This document shows positions 1 through 9,930 of a stretch of DNA of 64,000 nt, piece after piece. The notes under the pieces were generated by a model. It made no database searches. It saw nothing but the letters and a program-made list of their open reading frames with translations, and had not been told where the DNA came from. The DNA is from Streptomyces omiyaensis (lineage in GTDB: Bacteria; Actinomycetota; Actinomycetes; Streptomycetales; Streptomycetaceae), in assembly GCF_014650895.1 (NCBI RefSeq), contig NZ_BMVV01000009.1, positions 242,410 through 306,409 of the forward strand, given 5' to 3'. Numbering within the stretch: the first letter of the stretch is position 1; each line of letters opens with the position of its first letter. A program made the translations under genes and the position numbers.

Positions 1-1531
1 TCGCTCCCTGATCGCTGTCCGGTCCCTGCGCCGCCCAGGAGGGCAGCCGTTCCGCCCGCCGCCGTTCCGTCCCGTCCCGCCGGGCCGCCGGCCCGTCCGT
101 GGCGTCCGGCCGGCCCGGTGCGGCAGGGGCGGGCGGGCCGGACCACAGGGTTCCGTCGGTGCGGTCCCGCGGGTCGGGGGCGAGCAGCACCACACCGGCC
201 ACCTGGACGTGCTGCTCCGCGAGCTGCCGGGCCACCGTGTGCAGCCACGCGACGCCGGCGTGCCCGGCCCGCACCACGAGCACGGTCCGCGGCCCGAGGA
301 GGGGCAGCTCGGACCAGGCCGTCCCGGGCGCCACCGAGCCGACGCCGAGCCGCAGCTCCTGCCGCGGCACGCTCCCCGCGTGGTCGACCCCGACCACGGT
401 CGGGTCGCCCGGCCTGGCCCGGCGGTCGGCGAGCCGCCGCCCGGGCAGACCGTCGACCACCACCACCGGGCCGTCCGCCGCCAGCACCCGCGCGAGGTCC
501 AGGGCGAGCGCCGCGGCGTCGGGCGCGCACCCCAGCTCCAGCAGCGACAGCGGCTCCGCCGCACCGCGCGCGGTGCGGGCCAGGGAGGCGGCGAGCCGGG
601 AACGCTCCGCCCCGATCCGCCGGCGCCGCCACGGCGAGGCCGACCGGCGGGGAAGCTCCCCGACCACCGAGGCGCCGAGGTGCGCCGCGATCTCCCGGCG
701 CAGCACCGGCCGGTCCGCCACCACCGTGCCGACCGCGGACACCGCGAGCCCCAGGGCGAGCCCGAGGGCGAGCCCGATCGCCGAGTTGGTGGCGGCGGTC
801 CCCGGCAGCGAGTTCCGCAGCGCGCGCGGCGCGTCCACGATCTGGGTGCCGGCGATGAGCCGGGGCGTGCCGATGCGCGCCTCCGCCGCCCGCTGTCCGA
901 GGTCGGAGATCTGCGAGGTCAGCTCGGCCCGGCGGGCGAAGAGCGACTCCATGTCGGAGGAGGCCGGGGGCCCGCCCGCCGGGGGACCGTCCGCGATCGC
1001 CGTGTTGACCTGGGTCAGCTCGCCCCGCAGCCGGTCGCGCTGGTCGATCAGCGCGTCCGCCTCGGCGTTCCACGCCTCCCTTATCCGCCGCACGTGGTCC
1101 GCGACGAAGGCGTCGGCCAGCGCCCGGGCACGGGCCACCGCCTCGGCGTCGCTCTCCCCGGTCACCTCGATCTGCAGCACGTTGTTGGTCAGCCCGCTGC
1201 CCACGTAGTCCTTCATGAAGTCCTCGGGGCTGTCGGGGGACTTGAGGGCCTTCAGGGCGTCACCGGCGATCCGCGTCGTGTGCAGCAGCGCGGCGTCGGT
1301 GCGGATCAGCGTCCCGGGGTCGTTCGGCTGGTCCTCCTGGTGGGCGACCAGCACCTTGGTCACCGCGGTGGGCGGCGTCGGCAGCAGGACCGCCGAGCCC
1401 GCGCCGCCGAGCATCCCGAGCAGCGCCATGGAGCCCCACAGGCGGCGCCGCCTGCGGACCGCCACCACCAGCGTGTGCAGGTCGAGCAGCGGAGCCGCGG
1501 CCGACGGCTCCGGGGTCGTACGCGTCGTCAC
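1..1531 (-). CDS. Wzz-like polysaccharide co-polymerase, partial (3' end outside window)
   Basis: Start is GTG at 1531, in a GTGA overlap with the stop of the upstream gene (1528-1530), so translation is probably coupled. The frame stays open to the left edge, about 510 codons without a stop. The product has a transmembrane helix near residues 30-50 and a long periplasmic, partly coiled region. A second Ala/Leu/Gly-rich helix follows, then a cytoplasmic part resembling the BY-kinase fold but without a Walker A glycine-lysine loop. Proteins of this layout set chain length and help export Wzy-dependent capsule or exopolysaccharide. It is the last visible gene of the five-gene sugar-polymer operon. 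The C-terminal end is unknown; a kinase-like tail seems unlikely from what is visible. Confidence 0.75.
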   Translation of the reverse strand, partial: MTTRTTPEPSAAAPLLDLHTLVVAVRRRRRLWGSMALLGMLGGAGSAVLLPTPPTAVTKVLVAHQEDQPNDPGTLIRTDAALLHTTRIAGDALKALKSPDSPEDFMKDYVGSGLTNNVLQIEVTGESDAEAVARARALADAFVADHVRRIREAWNAEADALIDQRDRLRGELTQVNTAIADGPPAGGPPASSDMESLFARRAELTSQISDLGQRAAEARIGTPRLIAGTQIVDAPRALRNSLPGTAATNSAIGLALGLALGLAVSAVGTVVADRPVLRREIAAHLGASVVGELPRRSASPWRRRRIGAERSRLAASLARTARGAAEPLSLLELGCAPDAAALALDLARVLAADGPVVVVDGLPGRRLADRRARPGDPTVVGVDHAGSVPRQELRLGVGSVAPGTAWSELPLLGPRTVLVVRAGHAGVAWLHTVARQLAEQHVQVAGVVLLAPDPRDRTDGTLWSGPPAPAAPGRPDATDGPAARRDGTERRRAERLPSWAAQGPDSDQGA

Positions 1532-2907
1532 CCTGGGACCCCCGTCGTGTCGTCGACCGTGAGCGCCGGAGCGGCGGGCCGGGCGGGGCCCGCCGACCGG
1601 GTCGGCCGGGCCCGGACCGGGCCGGCCAGGACGATGCCGACGACCTCGTGCCCGGCGTCGGCGCACGCCTCGGAGATGCCGGAGAGCTCCCCGGCGGTCC
1701 AGCTGCCGGCGCTGAGCACGACCAGGGCCCCCGACTCGCCGTCGTGGTCCGGCACCAGCGGCTCGGAGACCGCCACCTCCACCACCCGCAGCCGGGGGTT
1801 CCCCCCGCTCGCGGAGGCGCCCTCGGCCTCGGCGAGGAGCTCGGCCGCGGCCCGGCGGGCGATCCCGTCGCCGTCCGGGACGACGACGAGGAGGCGCCGG
1901 GGAGCCGGCAGCACGTCCCGGAGCCGGGCGATCACCCGCCGGTAGCGGATCCGCCGGCCGGCCTCGTCGCCGGAGGCCCGGGGGACCGGCAGGTCCCATC
2001 GGACGTCCACCCCGAGGAGACGGCGGAACAGGGCCCACGGCCCGCGCCCCTCCCGCCGGTACGCGGCCCGGTCGCCCGGCACGTCGACGGTGCCGAGCAG
2101 CACCGAGCCGAGCGCCGCCGTGATCTCCGGTTCGGTCCGCGGCCGCCGGCTCACCCGCGCGGCGGCGAGGTGTCCGACGACGGCGAGCAGGAAGAACAGC
2201 AGGGCGCCCGCGGCGACGAGCTGGGTCCGGGTCGGCGGCGCCTCGCCGGACGGGCGGGCCGCCGGCCCCATGACGACCATGTTGGCCTTGCCGGAGGCCG
2301 GCGCGGCCTGCTCCAGCTTCTCCACGGCCTCCTGCAGCGAGGTCCGCAGCTTCGCGAGCTCGGTGCGGGTCTGCACGCTCTCCACGGACTTCCCCGTGCC
2401 GGCCGCGTCGGCCAGCTCGGTGATCCGCCGGTCGGTCCGCGTCACCAGCCGCCGCAGCGCCTCCGTCCGCGACGCGGCCTCCGGGTCGGTGTCGTCGCCG
2501 ACGACCCGGGTGGCGAACGCCACGAACTCCTCGGCCACCTCGTCGGCGAGGCGCTGGGCGCCCTCCGGCGTCCCGGCCGTGCCCGAGATCCTGACGATGT
2601 TCCCCTCGGTCGCCTCGGCGCCCACCCGCTCGCGCAGCCCGGCGGCGTCGACGGCGGGGCGGCCGAGCGCGGCCGCCACGCGGTCGAGCACCACCGAGCT
2701 GGTGGCGATCTCCGCCTGCGTCCGCAGTTCGCGTTCCTCCCACGCCCCCGGCAGCAGCACCGACGCCGAGGTCGTGTACCGCGGCGGGAGCAGCACGGAG
2801 GTGCCGTACCCGACGAGCGCGCCCGTCACCACGAGGAGGGTGAGCAGCCGCCGGCGCCGGCGGACGATCCGCCCGATCGTGACCAGGCGTATGGTGTCGT
2901 CGCTCAA
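1528..2907 (-). CDS. Wzz-domain chain-length determinant protein
   Basis: A 459-residue protein. An Arg-rich N-terminal tail is followed by a transmembrane helix at about 21-40, the Wzz signature region (PPRYTTSASVLLPG, then an EIATSSVVLDRVA-like stretch), an alpha-helical periplasmic segment, and a second membrane helix near 230-250. The C-terminal cytoplasmic domain resembles a nucleotide-binding fold, but no GxxxxGKT/S loop is visible. It starts with ATG in an ATGA overlap with the upstream glycosyltransferase and ends in a GTGA overlap with a second Wzz-like gene. Family knowledge: such inner-membrane proteins control polymer length in Wzx/Wzy systems. Two paralogues side by side could form a hetero-oligomer; that is inference. 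Confidence 0.8.
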   Translation of the reverse strand: MSDDTIRLVTIGRIVRRRRRLLTLLVVTGALVGYGTSVLLPPRYTTSASVLLPGAWEERELRTQAEIATSSVVLDRVAAALGRPAVDAAGLRERVGAEATEGNIVRISGTAGTPEGAQRLADEVAEEFVAFATRVVGDDTDPEAASRTEALRRLVTRTDRRITELADAAGTGKSVESVQTRTELAKLRTSLQEAVEKLEQAAPASGKANMVVMGPAARPSGEAPPTRTQLVAAGALLFFLLAVVGHLAAARVSRRPRTEPEITAALGSVLLGTVDVPGDRAAYRREGRGPWALFRRLLGVDVRWDLPVPRASGDEAGRRIRYRRVIARLRDVLPAPRRLLVVVPDGDGIARRAAAELLAEAEGASASGGNPRLRVVEVAVSEPLVPDHDGESGALVVLSAGSWTAGELSGISEACADAGHEVVGIVLAGPVRARPTRSAGPARPAAPALTVDDTTGVPG

Positions 2908-4158
2908 CGGCGCGGCCTCGTCCCCGCCCGGCCCGGGACGGTCCCCGGCACCGGCGCGCGGTCGCGGCAGGCGGCTTCGTAGGCGGCGAGCAGCGCCCGC
3001 TGGGAGTGGCGCCAGGCGAGCGGCCCGCCGATCCGCTCCTGCCCGGTCTTGCCCATCAGGGCCCGCTTCTCCGGGTCGTCGAGCAGCTCCGCGACCAGCC
3101 GGGCGAACGCGGACTCGTCGTTGGCGGGCGCGTAGACGGCGGCGTCACCGGCGGAGACGCGCGCCTCCCGCAGCTCGAAGGAGACGATCGGCCGCCCCAT
3201 CACCATGTACTCCAGGACCTTGTTCATGGTCGACACGTCGTTGAGCGGGTTGTGCGGGTCGGGGGAGAGGCACACGTCGGCGGTGGACAGGTAGCGGGCC
3301 AGGTCGGCGTCCGGGATCCGGCCGGTGAACTCCACCTGGTCCGACAGACCGAGCCGACGGGACAGCTCCACCATCGCGTCGAAGGTGTCGCCGCCGCCGA
3401 CGAAGACCGCGTGCCAGTCGGAGCGTCCGACCTCGTCGCGCAGCTTCGCGAGCGCCCGCAGCGCGTAGTCGACGCCGTCCTGCGGCCCCATCACCCCGAG
3501 GTAGCACAGCAGATGGGGCTTGCCGCGCTTCAGTTCCGGTTCGGCCGGCACCGGGTGGAACCGGTCGGTGTCGGGCGCGCTGCGCACCACGAACACGTCC
3601 TCGGGGCTCCGGCCGCCGCGGCGCACCGCGACGTCCCGGTAGCTCTCGTTGGTGGCGAGCACGACGTCGGCGGCCCGGTAGGTCAGGCGCTCCAGCGCGC
3701 ACACGCCGCGGTAGAGCAGGTCCTCGCCGCGGTCGAAGCGGGAGAGGTACAGCTCGGGCACCAGGTCGTGCTGGTCGAAGACGAACCGGGCGCCGCGCCG
3801 CTTCAGCCAGCGGGCCGCCAGGAACAGCAGGTCCGGCGGGTTGCAGGCGTGGACGACGTCGACCGGGCCGATCCGCCGTGCCAGCCGCACGGTGTGCCAG
3901 AGCGCCGCCCCGTACTCGCGCAGGTAGCCGGCGGGCCCTCCGGTGGCGGCGCGCAGCGGGTAGCGGTGGATGCGGACGCCGTCGATCTCGACCTCGGCCT
4001 CCGTGTCCCGCTTGGTCCCCTGCGGACAGATGACGTGCACCGTCCAGCCCGCGTCGCGGAGCGTCGTGCATTCCTGCCAGACCCGCCGGTCGAAGGGGAC
4101 CGAGAGGTTCTCGACCAGGATCAGCGCGCGCCGGCCGTGCCGGTCGCCGCCCCTCGCT

Positions 4159-4169
<11 letters not shown>
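2904..4169 (-). CDS. GT4-family glycosyltransferase
   Basis: A 421-residue two-domain GT-B glycosyltransferase. The N-terminal acceptor domain begins ALILVENLSVPFDRRVW, the usual opening of GT4 enzymes from exopolysaccharide clusters. A DVVHACNPPD motif lies in its first half. The donor-binding C-terminal domain contains CYLGVMGPQDGVD and the EX7E-like region around DVSTMNKVLEYMVMGRPIV. The start is TTG at 4169, overlapping the 3' end of the GDP-mannose dehydrogenase gene by 11 nt. No ATG or GTG precedes the first conserved strand, so TTG is the best choice. It probably adds a sugar, possibly GDP- or UDP-activated, to the lipid-linked repeat unit on the cytoplasmic membrane face. Donor and acceptor cannot be read from sequence. 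Confidence 0.88.
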
Positions 4170-5478
<1,309 letters not shown>

Positions 5479-5497
5479 GACTCGTTCCTCCCCCCAG

Positions 5498-5516
5498 GCA
5501 GGCCGACGTGGCCTGC
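5498..5516 (-). other. Intra-operon hairpin
   Basis: A 7-bp perfect stem (GCAGGCC / GGCCTGC) with a 5-nt loop lies in the 76-nt gap between the sugar-phosphate transferase stop and the algD ribosome binding site. It could stabilise the algD message or modulate read-through; there is no U-tract. Function is speculative. Confidence 0.3.
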
Positions 5517-5554
5517 GGTCCGCGTGCCGGCCGTACGACGCGGCTCCCCGCGCA

Positions 5555-7033
5555 TCAGTAGGCCCCCTGTCCGTGCAGCACCGCGCGCAGCGTCTTCCAC
5601 AAGATCACCGTGTCCAGGGCGAGCGACCAGTCCTCCACGTACCGCAGGTCCAGCCGCACCGCCTCCTCCCACGGCAGGTCGCTGCGTCCGCTGATCTGCC
5701 ACAGACCGGTCAGGCCGGGCTTGACCAGCAGCCGCCGCCGGATGTCCGGTCCGTACGCGGCGGACTCCTCGGGTAACGGCGGCCGAGGACCGACCAGCGA
5801 CATCGATCCGGTCAACACGTTGAAGAGCTGCGGCAGTTCGTCGATCGAGTAGCGGCGCAACACCGCTCCCACCCGGGTCACCCGCGGGTCCCGGCGAAGC
5901 TTGAAGAGGGGCCCGGCGCCCTCGTTGAGCTCTTCCAGCCCGGCGCGCGCCCGGTGGGCGTCGGCGACCATCGTCCGGAACTTGAGGATGGTGAACTCGC
6001 GTCCGTCCTTGCCGACCCGGCGCTGGCGGTAGAAGGCGCCGCCCCGGCTGTCGACCGCGACGAGCAGCGCGACCAGCGCCATCAGCGGGGCGAAGAGCAG
6101 CAGCAGCACCGCCGCGCCCAGCCGGTCGACGACCTCCTTGACCGCCCGGGGACCCCCGCTGAAGGTCGGCATGCTGACCCGCAGCAGCGGGATCCCGAGC
6201 ACCGCGTCGACGTGCAGCCGCGGTCCGGCCACCTCCATCAGCACCGGTGCCACGACCATCTCGGCGTCGCTGCCCTCCAGGTTCCAGGCGAGCCGGCGCA
6301 GCCGGTCGGGCGACCAGTGCGGGTCCGGCGTGACCGCCACGACCCGGTAGCCGTCGCGCCGCACGTGCGTGGAGACGTCCGCCAGCGGCCCGACCACCGG
6401 CACGCCGTCCACGTGGTCGCCGTCGGGCCCCAGGCCGTCCGTCGTGCACACCGCGTCCACCCGCCAGCCGAGGTGCGGGAACTTCCGGGTCCGGTCGATC
6501 AGGTCGCGCACGGTGTCCGCGCTGCCGGCGGCCAGCACCGGTCGCAGACACCTGCCCTCCTTCCGCTGCTTGTGCAGCCACAGGCGCAGCAGGTACCGCG
6601 CGGTCATGGTGACGAGCGCGATCGCGGGGATCGCGACGAAGATCCAGAGTTTGATGTTCCGCGAGGTCAGGGCGATGCCGCCGAGCGCCAGGACGACGGT
6701 GGCCGCGAACAGCGAGCGTCCGAGCCGGCGGAACTCCTCCGCGCCCTGGCCGAGCACGGCCGGCGCCCACGCGCGGCCCACCGCGAGCGTCCCCAGCACC
6801 AGCAGCTGGGTGCCGAACGCCAGGATGCCCCACTTCTCGTGCCAGTTCGCCGCGTCGCGGACGCCGAAGAACTCGCCGATCGTGCCCACCACGAGGGCGG
6901 TGGTCACGGTGTCGCTGATGATGACGGTACGGCGGTAGCGCTGCTCCCAGTCGGTGGCAGGCCGGTCGATCGTCCCGTCCGCCAGACGCTCGTGCGCCGA
7001 CGGAAACGGGCTGACTAGTCCCCCTTGCCGCAC
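5555..7033 (-). CDS. Polyprenyl-phosphate sugar-1-phosphate transferase (exopolysaccharide initiation)
   Basis: A roughly 492-residue membrane enzyme of the WbaP/WcaJ type that loads the first sugar phosphate onto undecaprenyl phosphate. N-terminal membrane helices are followed by a CoA-binding-like domain. A late membrane anchor (VVDRLGAAVLLLLFAPLMAL) leads into the catalytic domain with FYRQRRVGKDGREFTILKFRTM, SIDELPQLFNVLTGSMSLVGPRPPLP and KPGLTGLWQISGRSDL. Start chosen is GTG at 7033, with a GGGGGG stretch about 7 nt upstream. A longer frame to 7228 exists, but its added residues look non-coding. First gene of the operon. The Leu in RPPLPEE is encoded by the rare TTA codon at 5774-5776, which suggests dependence on bldA tRNA. 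Confidence 0.88.
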   Translation of the reverse strand: MRQGGLVSPFPSAHERLADGTIDRPATDWEQRYRRTVIISDTVTTALVVGTIGEFFGVRDAANWHEKWGILAFGTQLLVLGTLAVGRAWAPAVLGQGAEEFRRLGRSLFAATVVLALGGIALTSRNIKLWIFVAIPAIALVTMTARYLLRLWLHKQRKEGRCLRPVLAAGSADTVRDLIDRTRKFPHLGWRVDAVCTTDGLGPDGDHVDGVPVVGPLADVSTHVRRDGYRVVAVTPDPHWSPDRLRRLAWNLEGSDAEMVVAPVLMEVAGPRLHVDAVLGIPLLRVSMPTFSGGPRAVKEVVDRLGAAVLLLLFAPLMALVALLVAVDSRGGAFYRQRRVGKDGREFTILKFRTMVADAHRARAGLEELNEGAGPLFKLRRDPRVTRVGAVLRRYSIDELPQLFNVLTGSMSLVGPRPPLPEESAAYGPDIRRRLLVKPGLTGLWQISGRSDLPWEEAVRLDLRYVEDWSLALDTVILWKTLRAVLHGQGAY

Positions 7034-7460
7034 AGAACCCCCCAGGTCCCAGTGGTTCGACGTGTTCGCCCGACACTCCTCGGGAGGCCCCCGCCCCTTC
7101 CCCGGCGCGGACGTCCCGGCACTTTCGGCATTGCGTGGACCACACATCCCGACGGCGGCAGGCGCACCTGCCCCGTCGGGCGATCGAAACGCGCGCGGAA
7201 ACCTCGCAGAACCCCGGGTGCTCCCCACACCCGGGGACCCCCCTGGGTCCCCGCGAACCGATCGTCCCCGCGGTCTCGTGCCGGGGACGCGAAACTGGCT
7301 TTGCGTAGCGCCGGACCGGGGGGACCACCTGTGGTCGCCTCCGGCCGGGCCGTCTGAAGCATGGTCAATCTAGAGCATCGGAACGGGAGTTGGAGAGAGG
7401 ATGTGGGTAATTTGTGGTCAAACTTTGAGCCTGTCTCCACCGGTCCCCAACCGTCCGTAT
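7034..7460 (-). promoter_or_regulatory. Leader and promoter region of the exopolysaccharide operon
   Basis: No gene is seen here. Two overlapping hairpins lie 180-220 nt before the sugar-transferase start: CCCCGGGTG/CACCCGGGG (7212-7220, 7228-7236) and GGGGACCC/GGGTCCCC (7233-7240, 7245-7252). They share bases and so are mutually exclusive. Upstream is a small palindrome GACCAC-CT-GTGGTC (7323-7336) and an unusually AT-rich island at about 7360-7440, the likely promoter, though no convincing -35/-10 pair can be fixed. From about 7460 to the next gene at 7687 nothing further is recognised. Confidence 0.4.
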
Positions 7461-7686
7461 CCGCCCCTGGCGTCCCCTCCGCTCCAGAGGTCGGCCGGAG
7501 GCCCACCCGCAGGTGAAGGAGGGGTGGACGGGCGTCGTCGGGGTGCGCGGGACGGTGCCCCGCGCACCCCGCCCCGAGCGCGTCAAGGGCGCCCCGCCGA
7601 CGCGCGCCCCCGGCCGGAACGGCCGGAAATCGGGGCTGGAAGCGGAGGGGCGCGAGGGCGCGAGGGAGGCGCGCACTGCGCGGAGG

Positions 7687-7995
7687 TCAGCGCCCCCGGA
7701 CGGGGCCGTCGGCGGCGGGCGGCTCCGTGCCCCCGGACGGGGCGGTGTCCGCCCCGGGGGCGAGCAGGGCGAGCGGTCCGCCGATCTCGTGGCCGGCATC
7801 CGCGGGGTGGCGGAAGGGGGACGAGATGTCGATGCGGTGGCGGTTGCGCCGCCCGTCGGTGCCGCGCGTGCGGGTGAGGTACCCGCCGGCCTCCAGGTCG
7901 GCGACGATGGCCCGCACGGTGCGCTCGGTGATGCCGCAGCGCTCGGCCACGTCCCGCAGCCGCACTTCCGGGTCGCGGGCGAGGGTGAGCGGCAC
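7687..7995 (-). CDS. Winged-helix transcriptional regulator, N-terminus disturbed
   Basis: A 102-residue reading frame with a clear winged helix: ARDPEVRLRDVAERCGITER (helix-turn-helix) followed by VRAIVADLEAGGYLTRTR and a wing with RRNRHRID. A HPADAGHEIGGPLALL tail is typical of small Streptomyces MarR/ArsR-like regulators. The first in-frame start is GTG at 7995. The bases just upstream in the same frame encode WTFLTSHAR, a stretch normally found at the N-terminus of these proteins, but no start codon lies between it and a TGA. A GTG at 8044 with a good GGGAGGGAG site opens in a different frame (KTRTLRVD). A one- or two-base frameshift near 8020 is therefore likely. DNA target unknown. Confidence 0.65.
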   Translation of the reverse strand: MPLTLARDPEVRLRDVAERCGITERTVRAIVADLEAGGYLTRTRGTDGRRNRHRIDISSPFRHPADAGHEIGGPLALLAPGADTAPSGGTEPPAADGPVRGR

Positions 7996-8078
7996 GCGCG
8001 CGTGACTGGTGAGGAAGGTCCACCCGGAGCGTCCGGGTCTTCACGGCGCGTGTCTCCCTCCCTCCCGCTCGGCCAGCG

Positions 8079-8106
8079 TTTACCCGTTGCGTATTTCGCG
8101 TAAATA
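8079..8106 (+). promoter_or_regulatory. AT-rich divergent promoter region
   Basis: Between the regulator and the STAS gene is a rare AT-rich patch. On the + strand TTTACC (8079-8084) and TAAATA (8101-8106) are 16 nt apart, a plausible sigma-70-type pair. Overlapping elements could also serve the minus-strand regulator. A direct repeat of GCGTA (TTGCGTA / TCGCGTA) sits between them. Assignment is by pattern only. Confidence 0.3.
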
Positions 8107-8168
8107 TTGACGTGTATGTCGCCCCGGCGGACACTCGGGGTACACGCCCTCCCGGTCCAGGAGGCGAG

Positions 8169-8585
8169 ATGACCGCGTCCCCCGAGTCCACCCCGCCGGC
8201 CCCGCCCCGGCGCGACGCGGACGACGCCCGGATGTGGACGCGGACGGCACCGGCACCCGACGGCACCGGGGCCGCGATCCTCGTCCGGCTCGGCGGCGAG
8301 ATCGACCTGGACACCGCCGAGGGACTGGAGACCGCCCTCACGGCGGCCCTGTCCGGGTGCCACGACGGCGCCGGCCTCCTCCTCGACCTCTCCGAGGTCT
8401 CCTTCTGCGACTCCACGGGACTCAACACGCTGCTGAGACTGCGCCTGCTCGCGCTGGGCCGGCACACCCCCCTGACGATCGGCGCGGCGAGCGACCAGGT
8501 CTCCCGCCTCCTCGACGTCACCGGGACCGGCGCCCTCTTTGCCTTCCCGCCCCGCCCCGCGGCCCCCGCCGACGGCCCCCCGTGA
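8169..8585 (+). CDS. STAS-domain anti-sigma factor antagonist
   Basis: A 138-residue protein with one STAS domain. The motif DLSEVSFCDSTGLNTLL contains the DSTG serine that is the phosphorylation site in SpoIIAA-type antagonists. The N-terminal 25 residues are Pro/Ala-rich. ATG at 8169 follows a near-perfect AGGAGGCGAG site and is preferred over an upstream in-frame start at 8112. Family role: the unphosphorylated protein binds an anti-sigma kinase and frees a SigB/SigF-like sigma factor; partner kinase and phosphatase are not in this window. Streptomyces have many such paralogues, so the partner cannot be named. Confidence 0.85.
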   Translation: MTASPESTPPAPPRRDADDARMWTRTAPAPDGTGAAILVRLGGEIDLDTAEGLETALTAALSGCHDGAGLLLDLSEVSFCDSTGLNTLLRLRLLALGRHTPLTIGAASDQVSRLLDVTGTGALFAFPPRPAAPADGPP

Positions 8586-8672
8586 CGCCCCGGGCCCGCA
8601 CCGGCGCCCCGCGGCCCCCGGCATGACCGCCCGCGCGGCGGGTAGAAGCGGCGGCGAGGCGAGGAGCCCGCC

Positions 8673-9791
8673 ATGAGGATCCTGACGATGGGCGTCGAGG
8701 AAGAGTTCGTCCTGGTCGACCGGACGACACGCGCCCCGGTGAACCGCGCGCCCGACGTCATCCGGCGGGCGGGCCGAGAACTCGGCGATCTGGTCCAGGC
8801 CGAATTCTTCAACGCCCAGATCGAGACCTGCACCCGCGTCACCACCGACCGCGAGGACCTGCGCGCGCAACTCTCCCGGCTGCGCGGCGCCGTGGGCTCG
8901 GCCGCCCTGGCCGCCCACTGCGTGCCGGTCGCCAGCGGCACCCCCGTGCTCCCGCCCGAGGAGCCGCTGACGGTGACGGACACCGAGCGCTACCGGCTGA
9001 TGGCCCGCCACTTCGCCCCGCTGGTCACCCGAGAGGACGGCGTCACGCGCGACGACGGGCTCGTCTGCGGCTGCCACGTCCACGTCGGCACCCTCGACCG
9101 CGCGCGGGCCCTCGCCCTCGCCCAGCACATGCGGCCCTGGCTGCCCGTGCTCCAGGCACTGGCGGGGAACTCGCCCTACGCGGGCCGCCACGACACCGGC
9201 TACCAGAGCTGGCGGGCCGTCGAGCACGCGCGCTGGCCCACCGTCGGCCCCACCCCGGTCCTCGACGAGCCCCAGTACCTCGCGCACGTCGCCCGGCTCG
9301 TCGCCGACGGGACCCTCCTCGACGACCGCATGGTCTACTGGCACGCCCGTCCCTCCGAGCACGTGCCGACCCTGGAGATCAGGGTCGCCGACACCAACGC
9401 CGACCTCGACACCGTGGTGCTGCTCGCGGTCCTGGTCCGCGGGCTCGCCGCCACCCTCCTCGCCCGCGTCGACGCCTCGGTCCCCCCGCCCCGGGTCCCC
9501 GCGCGCCGGCTGCTCCACGCCCACCGGCTCGCCGCCGCGCGGGGCCTCACGGGCCCCGGCGTCGACCCGCTGGACGGCCGGGAGCGCCCCGCCCCCGCGC
9601 TCCTGGACGACCTCCTCGCCCTCGCCCGGCCCGGTCTCGACGCCGCCGGCGACACCGACTGGGCGTGCGAGCGGTGGCGGCACGTCCGCGCCGAGGGCGG
9701 CGGCGCCGCGCGCCAGCGGGCCGTCCTCCGCCGGTACGGCCGGTTCGGCGCCGTGGTCGACGCGCTGGCCGCGGCGACGGTGGCGGGCTGA
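8673..9791 (+). CDS. Carboxylate-amine ligase, YbdK/GCS2 family
   Basis: A 372-residue glutamate-cysteine ligase type 2 homologue. It opens with the family signature GVEEEFVLVD. It continues with QAEFFNAQIETCT, a GCHVHVG metal/ATP motif, SPYAGRHDTGYQSWRA and a VPTLEIRVADTN stretch. Family members form a peptide-like bond between a carboxylate (often glutamate) and an amine using ATP. In Streptomyces most members are of unknown substrate and are not needed for mycothiol synthesis. Start ATG at 8673 has a GAGGCGAGGAG site upstream. It is followed by an inverted-repeat terminator, so it is probably monocistronic. Confidence 0.85.
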   Translation: MRILTMGVEEEFVLVDRTTRAPVNRAPDVIRRAGRELGDLVQAEFFNAQIETCTRVTTDREDLRAQLSRLRGAVGSAALAAHCVPVASGTPVLPPEEPLTVTDTERYRLMARHFAPLVTREDGVTRDDGLVCGCHVHVGTLDRARALALAQHMRPWLPVLQALAGNSPYAGRHDTGYQSWRAVEHARWPTVGPTPVLDEPQYLAHVARLVADGTLLDDRMVYWHARPSEHVPTLEIRVADTNADLDTVVLLAVLVRGLAATLLARVDASVPPPRVPARRLLHAHRLAAARGLTGPGVDPLDGRERPAPALLDDLLALARPGLDAAGDTDWACERWRHVRAEGGGAARQRAVLRRYGRFGAVVDALAAATVAG

Positions 9792-9837
9792 CCCCGGGGG
9801 CACCGCGGTCCCGGCCGCTCCGGCGAGCCGTTCGTGA

Positions 9838-9877
9838 CCCGCGCCCGCCGGAAGCGGTTCGGAACGGCGGGCGCGGG
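9838..9877 (+). terminator. Intrinsic-type terminator after the YbdK-like gene
   Basis: A perfect 13-bp inverted repeat (CCCGCGCCCGCCG at 9838-9850, complement at 9865-9877) with a 14-nt loop lies 46 nt after the ligase stop. No T-tract follows, which is usual in Streptomyces. Confidence 0.6.
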
Positions 9878-9930
9878 CAGTCGCGCGATGACCGCGCCGT
9901 CCGGCTTCCGGACGAGAAGGGTGGTACGCC

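Noticed and set aside
7200..7260. Known riboswitch (c-di-AMP or c-di-GMP type) in the exopolysaccharide leader
   Set aside because: Hairpins are present but the conserved core sequences of those classes are not seen.
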